A DNA stretch of 64,000 nt from Phanerochaete sordida (lineage: Eukaryota > Basidiomycota > Agaricomycetes > Polyporales > Phanerochaetaceae), in NCBI GenBank assembly GCA_019973155.2, contig BPQB01000004.1, positions 372,001 through 436,000 on the forward strand. Direction: 5' to 3'. Positions 11,240 to 21,547 of this stretch are shown one piece after another (the stretch's first letter is position 1; each line of letters opens with the position of its first letter). The notes below the pieces were generated by a model, which saw only the letters and a list, made by a program, of their open reading frames with translations, was not told the DNA's origin and searched no databases. A program made the translations under genes and the position numbers.

Positions 11240-13391
11240 ATGCGGTACGCACTCGCCCTGCTCGCCGCCGTCTCCCCCGCCCTCGCGGGCGTGCAGGAGG
11301 TCTGGTGGAACATCACCTACGTCCAGCAGGCCAACCCCGACGGCCTCCAGCCCCGCCGGGTCATCGGTATCAACGGAACATGGCCGTAAGTGCGCGTCAC
11401 TCCATGTCTGAGCGAGGACTCACCCTTTGCAGGCCGCCGCCGATCGACATCCAGTCGACCGACGACCTTGTCGTGCACGCGTACAACTCGCTCGACCAGC
11501 CGATGACCCTCCACCACCACGGCATGTTCTTCAACTCGACGTCGTGGATGGACGGTGCCCAGTCCATCTCGCAGTGGTGCGTGCACGCCTTCCCAGTGAT
11601 GTCCGGACCGAGACTTATAAGCGCCATCGACTTGCAGTGGTGTTCCCCCCGGCCAGAGCTTCGACTACACGGTTCCGATCTCTACAAACGGTCAGCACGG
11701 TACTTACTGGATCCACTCGCACGCTGGTGTAAGTGCTGTCGCTCTCCGTGAACTCTGCACGTGCTGACTGCGTCTTCAGGGCCAATATGTTGATGGTCTT
11801 CGCGCGCCTGTGGTCATCCACCCGCCCCAGGAGAAGCACTCGTACGACGAAGAGTTCACCGTCGTCCTCGGAGACTGGTACCACGACGAGCACTCGGTCC
11901 TCCTCAAGCAGTTCATCAGCGTCGCGAACCCCGGTGGTGCTGAGCCCGTGCCCGACTCCGCGCTCATCTACTTTGCCCAAAACGCGACGTACATGGGCCC
12001 CATCGCCGGCACCAGCCCCGACCCCGTCACCGCCGCGGTCGGCTTCAACGAGAACGCGACTCTGCCGTTCCAGGTATGTTCTCTCGAGTCTCGCTCGCTT
12101 TGGCGATGCTGACCGCGCTTTGCAGCCGGGCAAGACCTACCGTCTCCGCATCGTCAACACCTCCGCGTTCGCCATGTTCTTCTTCTGGATCGACGGCCAC
12201 GACATGCGCATCATCGAGGTCGACGGCACCGACGTCGAGGAGTACCCCACCGACCTCGTCACCGTCACCGTCGCCCAGCGCTACTCCGTGCTCGTCACCG
12301 CGCGCAGCGACGCGTCGCAGAACTGGATGATCCACGCGAACATGGACACCGACATGTTCGACACCGTGCCGCCCGCGCTCAACCCGAACATCACCTCGTC
12401 CGTCACGTACGACGCGAGCAAGCCCATCACGGACCTCGGCACCATCGACGAGTACCACGACATCGACGACATGGCGCTTGTCCCGCTCGACGTCGAGCCT
12501 ATGCTCCCGTCGACGCGCACGATCCCGCTCGAGGTCACGTTCGACACCATGGACGACGGCACGAACCGCGCCATGTTCAACGGCCAGACGTTCGTGAACC
12601 CGCTCGTGCCCACCGTCATGTCCGAGATGTCGCTCGGCCAGAACGCGACCCAGGTCGAGGCGTACGGCCCCTTCTCGTTCGTCCTGAACCACCTTGAGGT
12701 CATCGACATCATCCTCCAGAACGGCGACGCTGGCAAGCATCCTTTGTGAGTGCCTCTTCGTTCCTGGCTGTCGAACCCCTTGCTGACGACGCTTCGCAGC
12801 CACTTGCACGGACACAAGTTCCAGATCGTGCAGCGCTCGACCGACTACACCTCCGACGACCCCACGCTCAACCCGCCGATCAACGAGACGCAGACGAACC
12901 CGGTCCGCCGCGACACCGTCCAGGTGCCGTCGGGCGAGGGCGTGACGCTGCGCGTCGTCGCGGACAACCCCGGCGCGTGGATCTTCCATTGCCACATCGA
13001 GTGGCACTTGCAGGCCGGCCTCGCGGTGACGTTCATCGAGGCGCCGCTCGAGGCGCAGGCGCGCAACGCGATCCCCGACGTGATGTACCAGCAGTGCGCG
13101 GCGCTGAGCCTGCCGACGAGCGGGAACGCGGCGGGCCACCCCGCGAGCGACCTCCTCGACTTCGCCGGCTGGACGCTCGGCCCGTACCAGCAGGTGCTCG
13201 GCTGGCGCCCGAAGGGCATCGGCGCGATGGCCGGCTGCGTGCTCACCGCCGTGCTCGGCATGATGACCGTCACCTGGTACTCGCTCGGCGGGCACATCTC
13301 CGAGGAGGAGATGGAGCACGAGGCGCGCCTCCAGCAGGAGGAGAAGCGCCGCCGCGGCAAGTTCTTCGGCCTCTACAAGCCCAAGAACTAG
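11240..13391 (+). CDS. FET3: Multicopper ferroxidase, Fet3 type
   Basis: Six exons, 11240-11385, 11433-11576, 11638-11728, 11780-12073, 12126-12745 and 12800-13391, encode 628 residues. Fet3 oxidises Fe(II) to Fe(III) at the cell surface and hands it to Ftr1. A signal peptide (MRYALALLAAVSPALAG) opens the protein. The four multicopper motifs are complete: HHHGMF, YWIHSHAG, HPFHLHGH (split by the last intron) and HCHIEWHLQAGL. The Leu after the last His is the usual axial position. A single C-terminal membrane helix (GCVLTAVLGMMTVTWYSLG) precedes a basic cytosolic tail ending FFGLYKPKN; this anchor separates Fet3 from secreted laccases. The gene is divergent from FTR1. Confidence 0.97.
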
Positions 13392-14834
13392 GCGTCGTGT
13401 CCGTGTAGGGTCCGGATGTAACTGTACTTTCTCTCAAAAGCTGCCTGCCATTGTTGTTTTCATTTGCCTATGTATGAGGATTCCACAGCTCTTGCTGGTC
13501 GTCGCGTGTTTTCGTGTGTGAGCGCTCATGGACGGACAAGCCAAGTATATGTTCTGTGTAGATGCGCACGCAGCAGGCAGTATGTGACCAGTCGCCGGTG
13601 GCGTAGCTTGAGTACACGCGTGGGTCCAGGTGTGCCTCGACGCGCTGCGCGTAAATCCTGCGATCGCTCTCTTCAGGCTTGGCGCGCAGATACATACGCG
13701 CTTGGCGCATGCAAAGCGTGCAATCCCAGGATAACACGGGAGTATAGTGCTATAGGCCACTACGCTCAAAGCAAAGAGCGGGGGAGAAGGAGGGGGAAGA
13801 GAGTTAGCGGGTACACCAGGCTGGCGACGTGGTGGGGGGAGGGAAAGAGTCGCGGGGCCTGCTGCAAAAGTGCGCGGCCTTATATATATGTCGACGCGGA
13901 GCTTCTGTCCCAATATAGCGAGATTAGGAGGGGCTCGTCGGGCAGCAGATCGAAGGCGCATTGATGTCATTGAGTCGGGGCTTCGATTCCATGTCGATGG
14001 TGGACGTGGCCGGGGGACAGTCGCGTCGGCCTGCTCCCGACGTGGGCGCCGACGCGGGCGGGAGTAAGCTGTCAATCAAGCGTGCGAGAAGCCACGGAAG
14101 GCGCGAAGACACGCGTCACTGTGGCGTTTGCCCGTCGCGTAGCTGGGCATAGGGCAGGCGAGTGTCTAACGCGCGCGAGCGCCCAGGTCAGACGCGCTAC
14201 GACGCGACCGCGTTGTTGCCGACTATTTGGCGCATGCCGGGACGGCAGGGAGCGGATCACCGATGCCCGGAGCGGAGAGCCAACGCCGGCTCTCGAGGGG
14301 ACTTGTTCTTCTGCTCTACACCTCTGCCACTCCCACTGACCGACGTTTTCCCAGTCATACGAAGACTCGCGGTTGCAACGTTGTCAACGCCGACGTCGGT
14401 GACGGAATTTTGTATGACTGATCTAGGCGCAAGAAGTCGCTCTGGCCGACTGCACTTTGGGAATTTAAACCCAAACGGAGCGTCTCTTTCGCCGGCGCCC
14501 TTTCGCCTTCGCCTTTTCGTCTGCCTAGCCTCCACGCTCACAGCTCGACTCAAGCCGCTCTCTCTACAACCTCAAATATTCTGTCCATTTTTCTGAGATG
14601 CTTGCGCACGGATTTAGTGGCCAGGGGGCGCAGAACGACTTGGGTGCTATCCGGAGCGAGTGTAGCGCCGGCGGCAAGCAGTACGCGTCGTCGCGGCATC
14701 GAACGGCAGCACGACATTCTCAGTCTCTCTGTGTCCTGCCGAATGACTGAGTGCGTACGTTTGTCGCGTATAAAGAAGACGATGGCATCCCTCAAATCCA
14801 CCTGTAAAACATCCTCCACACTCCCACCAAAAAC
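13392..14834. other. Intergenic, 1.4 kb without a recognisable gene
   Basis: This region lies downstream of FET3 and upstream of the first Rossmann-fold gene. It has AT-rich patches such as TATATATATG near 13881. The open frames here are arginine/proline-rich chance translations. The last 200 bp share similarity with the promoter of the paralogue at 17.2-17.37 kb, including a TATAAAG box. Confidence 0.45.
14769..14775 (+). promoter_or_regulatory. TATA box of Rossmann-fold gene 1
   Basis: TATAAAG lies 60 bp before the ATG at 14835. The paralogue at 17375 has the same box at a spacing of 56-62 bp, so it is conserved after duplication. Confidence 0.6.
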
Positions 14835-15700
14835 ATGAAGCTACTCATCACAGGAGCGACTGGCGCAGGCAAGCCCTCTCTCTCTCTTCCTCCCTCTCTC
14901 CACTACCACGACTTACCACGTCCACAGCGGGCCTCAACATCTACCGCGCCGCCGTGCAGGACCCCTCGATCAGCGCCGTGACGCTGCTCATGCGGCGCGA
15001 GATGCCGTCCTGGGCGGTGCTGCCCGCGAACGCGGCCGAGAAGACGACGACGATCGTGCACGCCGACTTCGCGCAGTACCCGCCCGAGCTCGCCGCGCGC
15101 CTCGCGGAGCACGACGCGTGCATCTGGGCGCAGGGCAAGTCCTCGCGCGGCATGAACGAGGCCGACTACACGCGTCTCACGTACGACTACCCCATGGCCG
15201 CCCTCCGCGCGCTGCGCGACGCCGGCGTCGGCGCGGGCCGCGCGCCCGACCGCCCCTTCCGCTTCGTGTATGTCAGCGGCATGAGCTCGGACCCGACGGA
15301 GCAGAGCGCACAGATGTGGGCGCGGGTCAAGGTGCGTCGCGTGTCCGTGCGTGCGCGCGGGGGAGTGCTGACGACGTGTGTGTGGCGCCAGGGCCGCGCG
15401 GAGAAGGACATCGCCGCGTTCTGCACGCCCGAGAGCGGCATGAAGGCGCACGTCATCCGCCCCGCGTACTTCCGCCCGCCGCGCGAGTACCCCGCGGACT
15501 GGGCACACCAGCGCACGCGCGGCGAGGACATGGTCGACCGCGTGCTCGGGCCCGTCTTCACGTGCCTCATCCCGTCGTTCGTCACGCCGATCCCTGTGCT
15601 CGCGCGCGTCCCGCTCGAGATCGCCAAGGGCCGCTGGCCCGACGTGGGCCTCTTCCCAAACAAGATGATGCTCGAGCTCGGGAAGGAGATTGGGATCTGA
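14835..15700 (+). CDS. NAD(P)-binding Rossmann-fold protein, atypical SDR (paralogue 1)
   Basis: Three exons, 14835-14868, 14928-15331 and 15392-15700, encode 248 residues. The N-terminus MKLLITGATGAAGLNIYRAA is a nucleotide-binding GxTGxxG loop. FRFVYVSGMSSDPTEQ resembles the strand and loop at the SDR active site, but no classical YxxxK is obvious. The protein resembles small NAD(P)-binding epimerase-like or NmrA/TIP30-like proteins; the substrate is unknown. The first intron starts GC rather than GT (after GGCGCAG at 14868) and ends AG at 14927; only this splice keeps the Rossmann loop in frame. The second paralogue, 2.5 kb away, has the same non-canonical donor. Confidence 0.85.
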
Positions 15701-15855
15701 GAGGCTGGGCTCGGTTGATACCCGTGTGTATACCATAATTTAATTCTAATGCTTCGACTGGCTTCAGGCGTCACCTTCTGTGCTATCTCGTCCTCAATTC
15801 CCTCGTGAGCCGACCCTGTCTCTGCACTCTGGCGAAAGCTATATACATTGCTAGG

Positions 15856-16649
15856 CTATTGTATCAGGGGCGGGGTCGATTGGCCATCGTCTGTATGCAG
15901 TCGCGCATTTTCCGCGTTGATCTGCTTCTGAATACGCCGGATCTGGTCTATGGTCACGAACCCGTCGCGCCGATGAGCAGCTTGAGACGTTGAGCCGCCA
16001 TCCTGGGCAAGACCGTGACAAGCCCCGTCGTGGATCTGCTTCAGCTAGAGGAGATTCAGGGATATTCACGTAAGAATATCGACAGCGTACTCACAACTAG
16101 CTTCGGCTCGAGTCCCTGCCTCAGCAAGGCAGCGATGCGCGCACGCGTCTCACGGCTGACACGGGTGAACTTCAAGTTATCATCGCCAGTGGCGTGCGTG
16201 TGGCTTGAAATATACTTTCCGCGGACTGAGAGCGTTGTCGGATAGGACTTGAAGACAATCTTGGCTGTGCAGCCGCCGGGAATCTTCTTGCTGGAGAGTT
16301 TCTGTTCACGACTGGTCTTCTTGATGTACGACTTGCGGCCCCCAGTGGCAGCGCGCCCACATACATAGGTGATTTCCTTCGTCCAAAGCTGCTTCAGAGC
16401 ATCGCTCTTCGGGTACCGAGTGTTCCGGACCACAAACTCCACAGAATTACTGGCCTGCTCTGCTGCAAGCCAGCTGTGGAACTCTGCCTCGGAGCTCCAT
16501 TCGAGGGGAAGCCGGTTTGGGCGGGAATCGAACTGGAAGCTGCCGCCCCTTGGAGAGGGCCCCTCTGGCACAGCCCGGAATACGCCTTGAAAAGCAGGCT
16601 CGGAGTGGGACAGCGGAGAAGACGGGAACATCACGATTTCTGGGGCCAT
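15856..16649 (-). CDS. Truncated FAR1/GCM-type zinc-binding domain protein
   Basis: Two exons, complement of 15856-16044 and 16095-16649, encode 247 residues. The core runs from EWSSEAEFHSWLAAEQ through YVCGRAATGG and GGCTAKIVFKSYP to HTHATGDDNLKFTRVS. The two cysteines and the H-x-H pair match the WRKY-GCM1/FAR1 zinc-binding fold found at the front of MULE-type transposases and transposase-derived proteins. The second exon ends IRRIQKQINAENARLHTDDG plus a few residues. In full-length relatives a longer protein with a transposase region follows; here a stop comes at once. It may be a domesticated or decayed element fragment, possibly DNA-binding. It lies between the two Rossmann-fold paralogues on the opposite strand. 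Confidence 0.65.
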
Positions 16650-17374
16650 GCGAGTACACATGATGGGGGTAGGGAAAGAGCAACACGCTCTTCGGGCCAC
16701 TTCAAAAACTGAAATATCCGCCACAGGACAAGCAGACACGACCGCCACGCGCCGACACGCGACGCGACAGAGGCGAAGGGAGAGACGCCGGAGTCCACGG
16801 CGGCATCTCGGCACGACGAGGACGCTTCTATGTTGAGATTCTCTGCTCAGACTCTTGACCTCGACCTCGACATATCACCTCGGGCTCACCCCAGCGGCGC
16901 GCGATTCAATGGGGTCGCGAAGTTCTGCTCTGTCTGCAAGGTCGGATATGACGAGATGTCTCATGACTGGGACGTCTGCCAAGCCTCTGCCGACAGCATT
17001 GCGCACGCGGCGCGCGCTCATCGACGACGACGGAGCGTCGCCTTCGCCGGGTCTCTGCTGCGCCATGTAGCACCCCTCGACCGTCATCCTTGCGCCTAGT
17101 CATCTATCCCCTGTCTGCTCGTCAGTCAACCCCTTCGCTTGTATAAGTGGCTCAGGAAAATCAGCGACCTCGATACCTCTAAGCTCTAAGTGCACCGTGT
17201 GTCAGCGCGTCGGCACCAACTTGCGTCTCTTCGCGGCATCAAGATGGCAATGCGACATTCCCGAGGTCTCACTGCTTGTGTGCCGGAGAGCGACGCGCGT
17301 ACCAGCGTCGTGTATAAAGAGGTCGCCGACAAGGCTTGGGACTTCCACAAGCGACCCCATTATCCACAGAAAAC
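16650..17374. other. Intergenic between FAR1-like gene and Rossmann-fold gene 2
   Basis: A divergent spacer. Its right 180 bp resemble the promoter of Rossmann gene 1: shared GCGGCATC, GACATTC and TATAAAG blocks in the same order. No additional gene is visible. Confidence 0.45.
17313..17319 (+). promoter_or_regulatory. TATA box of Rossmann-fold gene 2
   Basis: TATAAAG lies 62 bp before the ATG at 17375, in a promoter similar to that of the paralogue at 14835. Confidence 0.6.
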
Positions 17375-18231
17375 ATGAAGCTGCTTATCACAGGAGCAAC
17401 AGGCGCAGGCACGTACCCTGTCCTTCGCTATACCTCTCCAAATAACCTTGTACACAGCGGGCCTCAACATCTACCGCGCCGCGCTACAAGACCCGTCCAT
17501 CAGCGCCGTGACGCTGCTCATGCGGCGCGAGATGCCCTCCTGGGCAGCCCTCCCACCCAACGCGGCTGAGAAGACAACCACCATCGTGCACACCGACTTC
17601 ACACAGTACCCGCCCGCGCTCGCGGCGCGCCTCGCGGAGCACGACGCGTGCATCTGGGCGCTGGGCACGTCCGCCGTCGGCATGAGCGAGGCGGACTACG
17701 CGCGCATCACGGTCGAATACCCCCTCGCGGCCCTCCGCGCGCTGCGCGACGCGGGCGTCGCCGCGCGCCGCGCACCCGGCGACCCGTTTCGCTTCGTGTA
17801 CGTGAGCGGCGCGAGCGCCGACACGACCGAGCAGAGCATGCGCATGTACGTGCGCGTCAAGGTGCGTGATGCGCCTCCCGCCCACGCTTGCGCGTGCTGA
17901 CACTGCCTACACGCGGCAGGGCCACGCAGAGAACGAGGTCGCCGCGTTCTGCACGCCCGAGAGCGGGATCATGGCACACAACATCCGCCCCGCGTACTTC
18001 CGGCCGTCGCGCGAGCACCCCGAGGACTGGGCGCACCAGCGCTCGCGCGCGCAGAATGTGCTCGACCGCGCGGTGCTCACGCCCGTGCTCGGGCTGTTCC
18101 TGCCGTCGTACATCATGCCGCTGGCCGTGCTGTCGCGCGTGCCGCTCGAGACCGCGAAGGGCCGCTGGCCGGACGTGGCGCTGTTCACGAACCAGATGAT
18201 GTTGGATTACGGGAAGGAGATTGGCGTGTGA
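17375..18231 (+). CDS. NAD(P)-binding Rossmann-fold protein, atypical SDR (paralogue 2)
   Basis: Three exons, 17375-17408, 17458-17861 and 17920-18231, encode 249 residues. It is closely similar to the gene at 14835: the same MKLLITGATGAAGLNIYRAA loop once spliced, an identical 404 bp second exon length and a C-terminus ending YGKEIGV instead of LGKEIGI. The first intron again begins with GC (GCACGT) after GGCGCAG; using the GT three bases further on would break the frame. Function as for paralogue 1, an unassigned oxidoreductase or epimerase-like protein. A dead copy of its last exon lies at 20243-20550. Confidence 0.85.
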
Positions 18232-18779
18232 GGGGCGGTGGTTCCTGAGTATTTATGTGCATACAATGATACCTAATCCCAACGCTCTTGCTGCTGCGAT
18301 GAACAGGCATAACTAGGTGATTCGCTAGAAGCATGGTGCACACCGAGACAAAGAGCACCTGCCGCAAGGACGCGAGTGCCACACCTTAGCGACGTGAATA
18401 ATCTTACGAGGTGCAGGCATCGCTCTTCGAATGGCTCTCGCTGCCTAGCACGCGTGAAATCACCCCTCGCACTGGGAGCGCTAGGTGGCAGTCCAGGCTA
18501 GGAAACCGATGTTGAACTTCTGAGAACGCTGATTGTCGACAGTGCGATCCCGACAATTTCTGTCCCAGAAATCATATCCAATGACCCATTGGTCGTGATC
18601 CTAGAGTACGGTGCGAGACTACACGAACGAATGATGGGCTGATGTGCGCCACACAGCTCGAGAAGAAATACATACAAGCAGAAATCTTGAGCGATGGGGG
18701 CTGCTGTCATTGAAGTAGATGCATCAGTCGAGCCCGCGTCGAACCGCATGCGCCACGCACCTGCTCTCTGTGGTCTGCT
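18232..18779. repeat. 3' flank unit of the 113-residue gene array, first copy
   Basis: From about 18395 the sequence (GTGAATAAT-TTACGAGGTG and onward, then a CCAGAAAT-ATCCAATGACCCATTGGTCGT block) is repeated, diverged, from about 19315 onwards and in part near 21330. It belongs to the tandem unit of roughly 0.9 kb carrying the 113-residue genes. Confidence 0.6.
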
Positions 18780-19124
18780 CTAGTAGATCGCCCGCCACCA
18801 CTTTGGTTCTTCGTCAGTCTGTACCATCTCCTTGAGCTTCTGCGTGTTCGCTGGATTGCTCGGCCTCATAAGCAGCTTGTCCTCAATGGGATCGGAGGAG
18901 GCGATGGCCCACACAAATACATCGGGTTCCTTCACGAAAATCGAATGAACCTCAGTGTGGGGCAAGCCCGCGCGTGAAGCCAGAGTCCACATCAAGGCTG
19001 CAGCGTTATCTGCCATGCTCATAATGGGGTCTTCGGGATCTATCTCGGGCTTGATCCCCACCTCCGCCGCACGCTGCAGCATCCATGAATAGGATCACTT
19101 GTATCCGTACACCGCACGCGCCAT
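18780..19124 (-). pseudogene. 113-residue family, copy 1, with in-frame TGA
   Basis: Homologous throughout to copies 2-4 (MARAVYGYK, then SYSWMLQRAAEVGIKPEIDP, a Leu-rich middle, SIFVKEPDVFVWAIASSDP and the end EPKWWRAIY). Codon 10, an Arg codon in the other copies, is TGA here (19095-19097). The rest is open and one codon longer than the other copies. It is either a young pseudogene or starts at an internal ATG (19082) that would lose the first 14 residues. Confidence 0.7.
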
Positions 19125-19800
19125 ATTGAACTGCGGTCTTCCAAATAAAGTCAGCTTGACAGGCATACTCGTCGAGCAGAGAGGCCTACCAGGGTTACAG
19201 AAGTGGTGGTGGTGGTGGTGGGAACGCGAGAAGTGTCTGGAGCGTCTACGGAAGAGACCTGATTTACATATCTGAAGTCTCCTGGACGTATCGTTCGGAG
19301 TGCCACCTGTTGACGGCGTGAATAATTTTACGAGGTGTAGGTCGCGTTACTTGAACGGCTCGCGCTGCGTGGCCCGTGTGGTATCGATGTCACGCGCATG
19401 AATTGCCACCTCGCGCTGAGAGGCAGTCCAAATTAGGAAAGCCATGTTGAACTTTTGAGAATGCCACCGCAGTCCGCGCCGCCGCTCCCGCACATTATCA
19501 ACCCAAAAGGACTCGTGATAGACAGCACGTAGTGAGGTCTCACTGAAATCGGTGGCCAGCAGTGCAACTCATATAATTTTATGTCCCAGAAATGATGTAC
19601 ATTCGTCCATTGGTCGTCATACGAGAGCTTGAACGTGAATACTACACGAGCAGGTGAGGGGCTAAAGTGCGCCACGGAGCTGGAGAAGAAGTACAGGCGG
19701 TGATCCGAAGTGAGTGTAGGTTCTGTAATGCAAGGCAATGCATCAGGCGAGTCCGCGTCGTAGCTCTGTGCGCGCGACGTACCAGTCCTCAGAGGCCGTT
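19125..19800. repeat. Spacer between array copies 1 and 2, with (GGT)n leader repeat
   Basis: It contains a (GGT)n tract at about 19203-19220 in the leader of copy 1, then the second copy of the flank unit from about 19315. No other gene is visible. Confidence 0.55.
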
Positions 19801-20142
19801 CTAGTATTTCACCCGCCACCACTTCGGTTCTTCATTAGTCTTCACCATCTCCTTGAGCTTCTGCGTGTTTGGGGCGCACGGCCTTGTAGGCAGCTTGTCC
19901 TCCATGGGATCGGAGGAGGCGATGACCCACACGAAGATGTCAGGTTCCTTCACGAAAATCGAGTAGACCTCATTATGGGGCAGTCCCGCGCGTGAAGCCA
20001 GAGTCCACAACAAGGCAGTCGCGTTCTCAGCCATGCTGACGAGGGGGCTTTCGGGATTTATCTCGGGCTTGATCCCTAGGTCCGCCGCACGCTGCAGCAT
20101 CCACGAATAAGTCCGCTTGTAACCGTACAGCGCACGCGGCAT
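19801..20142 (-). CDS. Unrecognised 113-residue protein, array copy 2
   Basis: A single coding exon of 113 codons. It begins MPRALYGYKRTYSWMLQRAA and ends EEPKWWRVKY. The protein is compact, soluble-looking, rich in Trp and charged residues, with no signal peptide, no membrane segment and no cysteine pairs typical of effectors. I do not recognise the family. The ATG follows CAG-TTCAAT, and a GTAAG lies about 50 bp upstream, so a leader intron is likely; all four copies share this arrangement. Confidence 0.75.
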   Translation of the reverse strand: MPRALYGYKRTYSWMLQRAADLGIKPEINPESPLVSMAENATALLWTLASRAGLPHNEVYSIFVKEPDIFVWVIASSDPMEDKLPTRPCAPNTQKLKEMVKTNEEPKWWRVKY

Positions 20143-20242
20143 ATTGAACTGTGGTCTGCGTGATAATGTCAGCTTGAGAGGCATACTACTCGAGAGAGAG
20201 ACACTTACCAAGGCAGTAATTACGGAAGTGGTGGTGATGGTC

Positions 20243-20550
20243 GCGCGGAGAACGAGATCCGGGTAACCGCGTTCTGCACGCCCGAGAGCGGGATCGTGGC
20301 CCACAACATCCGCCCCGCGTACTTCCGGCTGTCGCGTGAGCACCCTGGGACTAGACGCACCAGCGCTCGCGCTCGCAAAACGTGCTCGACCGCGCGCTGC
20401 TCACGCCCGTGCTCGCGCTGTTCCTGCCGCTGCCCGTGCTGCCGCGTGTGGCACTCGACATCGCGAAGGGCAGCTGGCCGGACGTGGCTATGTTTACTGA
20501 CCAGATGACGCTGGACTACTTATGGGAAGGAGCTGAGATTGGTGTGGTGG
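20243..20550 (+). pseudogene. Dead third copy of the Rossmann-fold gene, last exon only
   Basis: This stretch aligns to exon 3 of the genes at 14835 and 17375: FCTPESGIVAHNIRPAYFR is followed by a 1 bp loss near 20343 that shifts the frame, then LLTPVLALFLPLPVLPRVAL, SWPDVAMFTDQMTLDY and an inserted segment before EIG. Exons 1 and 2 are missing and the left end runs directly into the leader of array copy 2. It is a partial duplicate carried into the array. Confidence 0.85.
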
Positions 20551-20733
20551 GCTATGTGTCCTTGTACGAGCGAATGACTCGGGCTAATGTGCCTCACGCG
20601 GCTAGAGAATAAGTACACGCGAAAGCTTGGGGTGGGTACAGATGCTGTGATGCAAGTCAATGCATCAGGCGAGTCCGCGTTGAAGGTTGAACTCCGAGTC
20701 TGGGCGCCACGTACCAGCCCCCAGTGGTCCGTT

Positions 20734-21075
20734 CTAGTAGATCGCCCACCACCAGCCCGCGTCCTCAGAAGCTCCCATCATCTCTTTGAACTTCTCCTTC
20801 ATCTTGATGTTTGTTGGCCTTGCAGGCAGCTTGTCCTCGCTGTCCGTCGAAGCGATGGCCCACACGAAGTAGTCCGGCCTTTGCACGAAAATCGAGCAGA
20901 TTCCGGTTCGGGGTAGACCCGCATCGACGGCAAGTCTGCACAACACGCGTGCTGAGGTGTGAAGCATTTCCACGAAGGCATCTTCAGGGTCGGCATCAGG
21001 CCTGATCCCGAGCTCCTCTCCCCGTTCCAGGATCCACGAATACGGCCGCTTGTATCCGTAGACTTTACGTGACAT
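20734..21075 (-). CDS. Unrecognised 113-residue protein, array copy 3 (most diverged)
   Basis: It has exactly 113 codons like copies 2 and 4. It begins MSRKVYGYKRPYSWILERGE and ends AGWWWAIY. It keeps the YGYKR-Y-W, SIFV-PD-FVWAIAS-D and terminal Trp-Trp features but differs at many other sites, so it is the oldest copy of the array that still has an open frame. Function unknown. Confidence 0.75.
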   Translation of the reverse strand: MSRKVYGYKRPYSWILERGEELGIRPDADPEDAFVEMLHTSARVLCRLAVDAGLPRTGICSIFVQRPDYFVWAIASTDSEDKLPARPTNIKMKEKFKEMMGASEDAGWWWAIY

Positions 21076-21547
21076 GTTGAGCTAAAGTTTGCAATCGATT
21101 TCAGCTCGAAGGGCTTCCCTTCCAGAATGAGAGCTTACGAGTGGTGGTGATCGTAGATGGACAGTAGTGGTGGCACGAACGAGAAAGCCTCCTTGAGCGT
21201 CTGTGGAAGAGGTCTGAGGGCACAGCCCGCGACAGCCGGTCCACACTGCTGACACAGTCCCAAGTAAGGTAGGCAGCACACAACATGTATTCAAACGAGT
21301 GGCCAACGGTGTGGTATAGGCGATCCATGATGTCCCACAAATCATATCCATCGATCCATACTTTAATTACAAACTTAACGGATGAGAAGCTTTTAGAATG
21401 CGCGCCACACAGCCAGATACAGGCACGAGCGAAGATCTGGAACGAGAGCGCTTTCCAAATGCCACAGTGCAAGTAGGCACATAGGTTCCTCAGCCGAGTT
21501 TGCGTCGAACTCTGCGTGCGCCACACACCATCTCTTCATAGTCCGCT
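21076..21547. repeat. Spacer between array copies 3 and 4
   Basis: It contains a diverged flank unit (TCCCACAAATCATATCCATCGATCC near 21330) matching the flanks of copies 1 and 2. No other gene is visible. Confidence 0.5.

Larger units (their letters stand above)
18395..20240. repeat. Two tandem units of about 0.9 kb carrying array copies 1 and 2
   Basis: Unit 1 runs from about 18395 to 19260 and unit 2 from about 19315 to 20240. Both hold the same order: flank block, CCATTGGTCGT block, 113-residue gene on -, leader intron, GGT tract. Ends are set by eye. Confidence 0.7.

Noticed and set aside
12045..13319. 424-codon frame on the minus strand opposite FET3
   Set aside because: Arg/His/Val-rich shadow of strongly biased FET3 codons; no family resemblance.
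13434..14075. 213-codon minus-strand frame downstream of FET3
   Set aside because: Composition is Arg/Pro/Ser-rich without GC3 bias or domains; treated as chance.
20596..20733. Possible rescue of the dead Rossmann exon by a downstream frame
   Set aside because: The frame shift and missing exons 1-2 leave no start or binding loop; the downstream sequence is only the flank of array copy 3.
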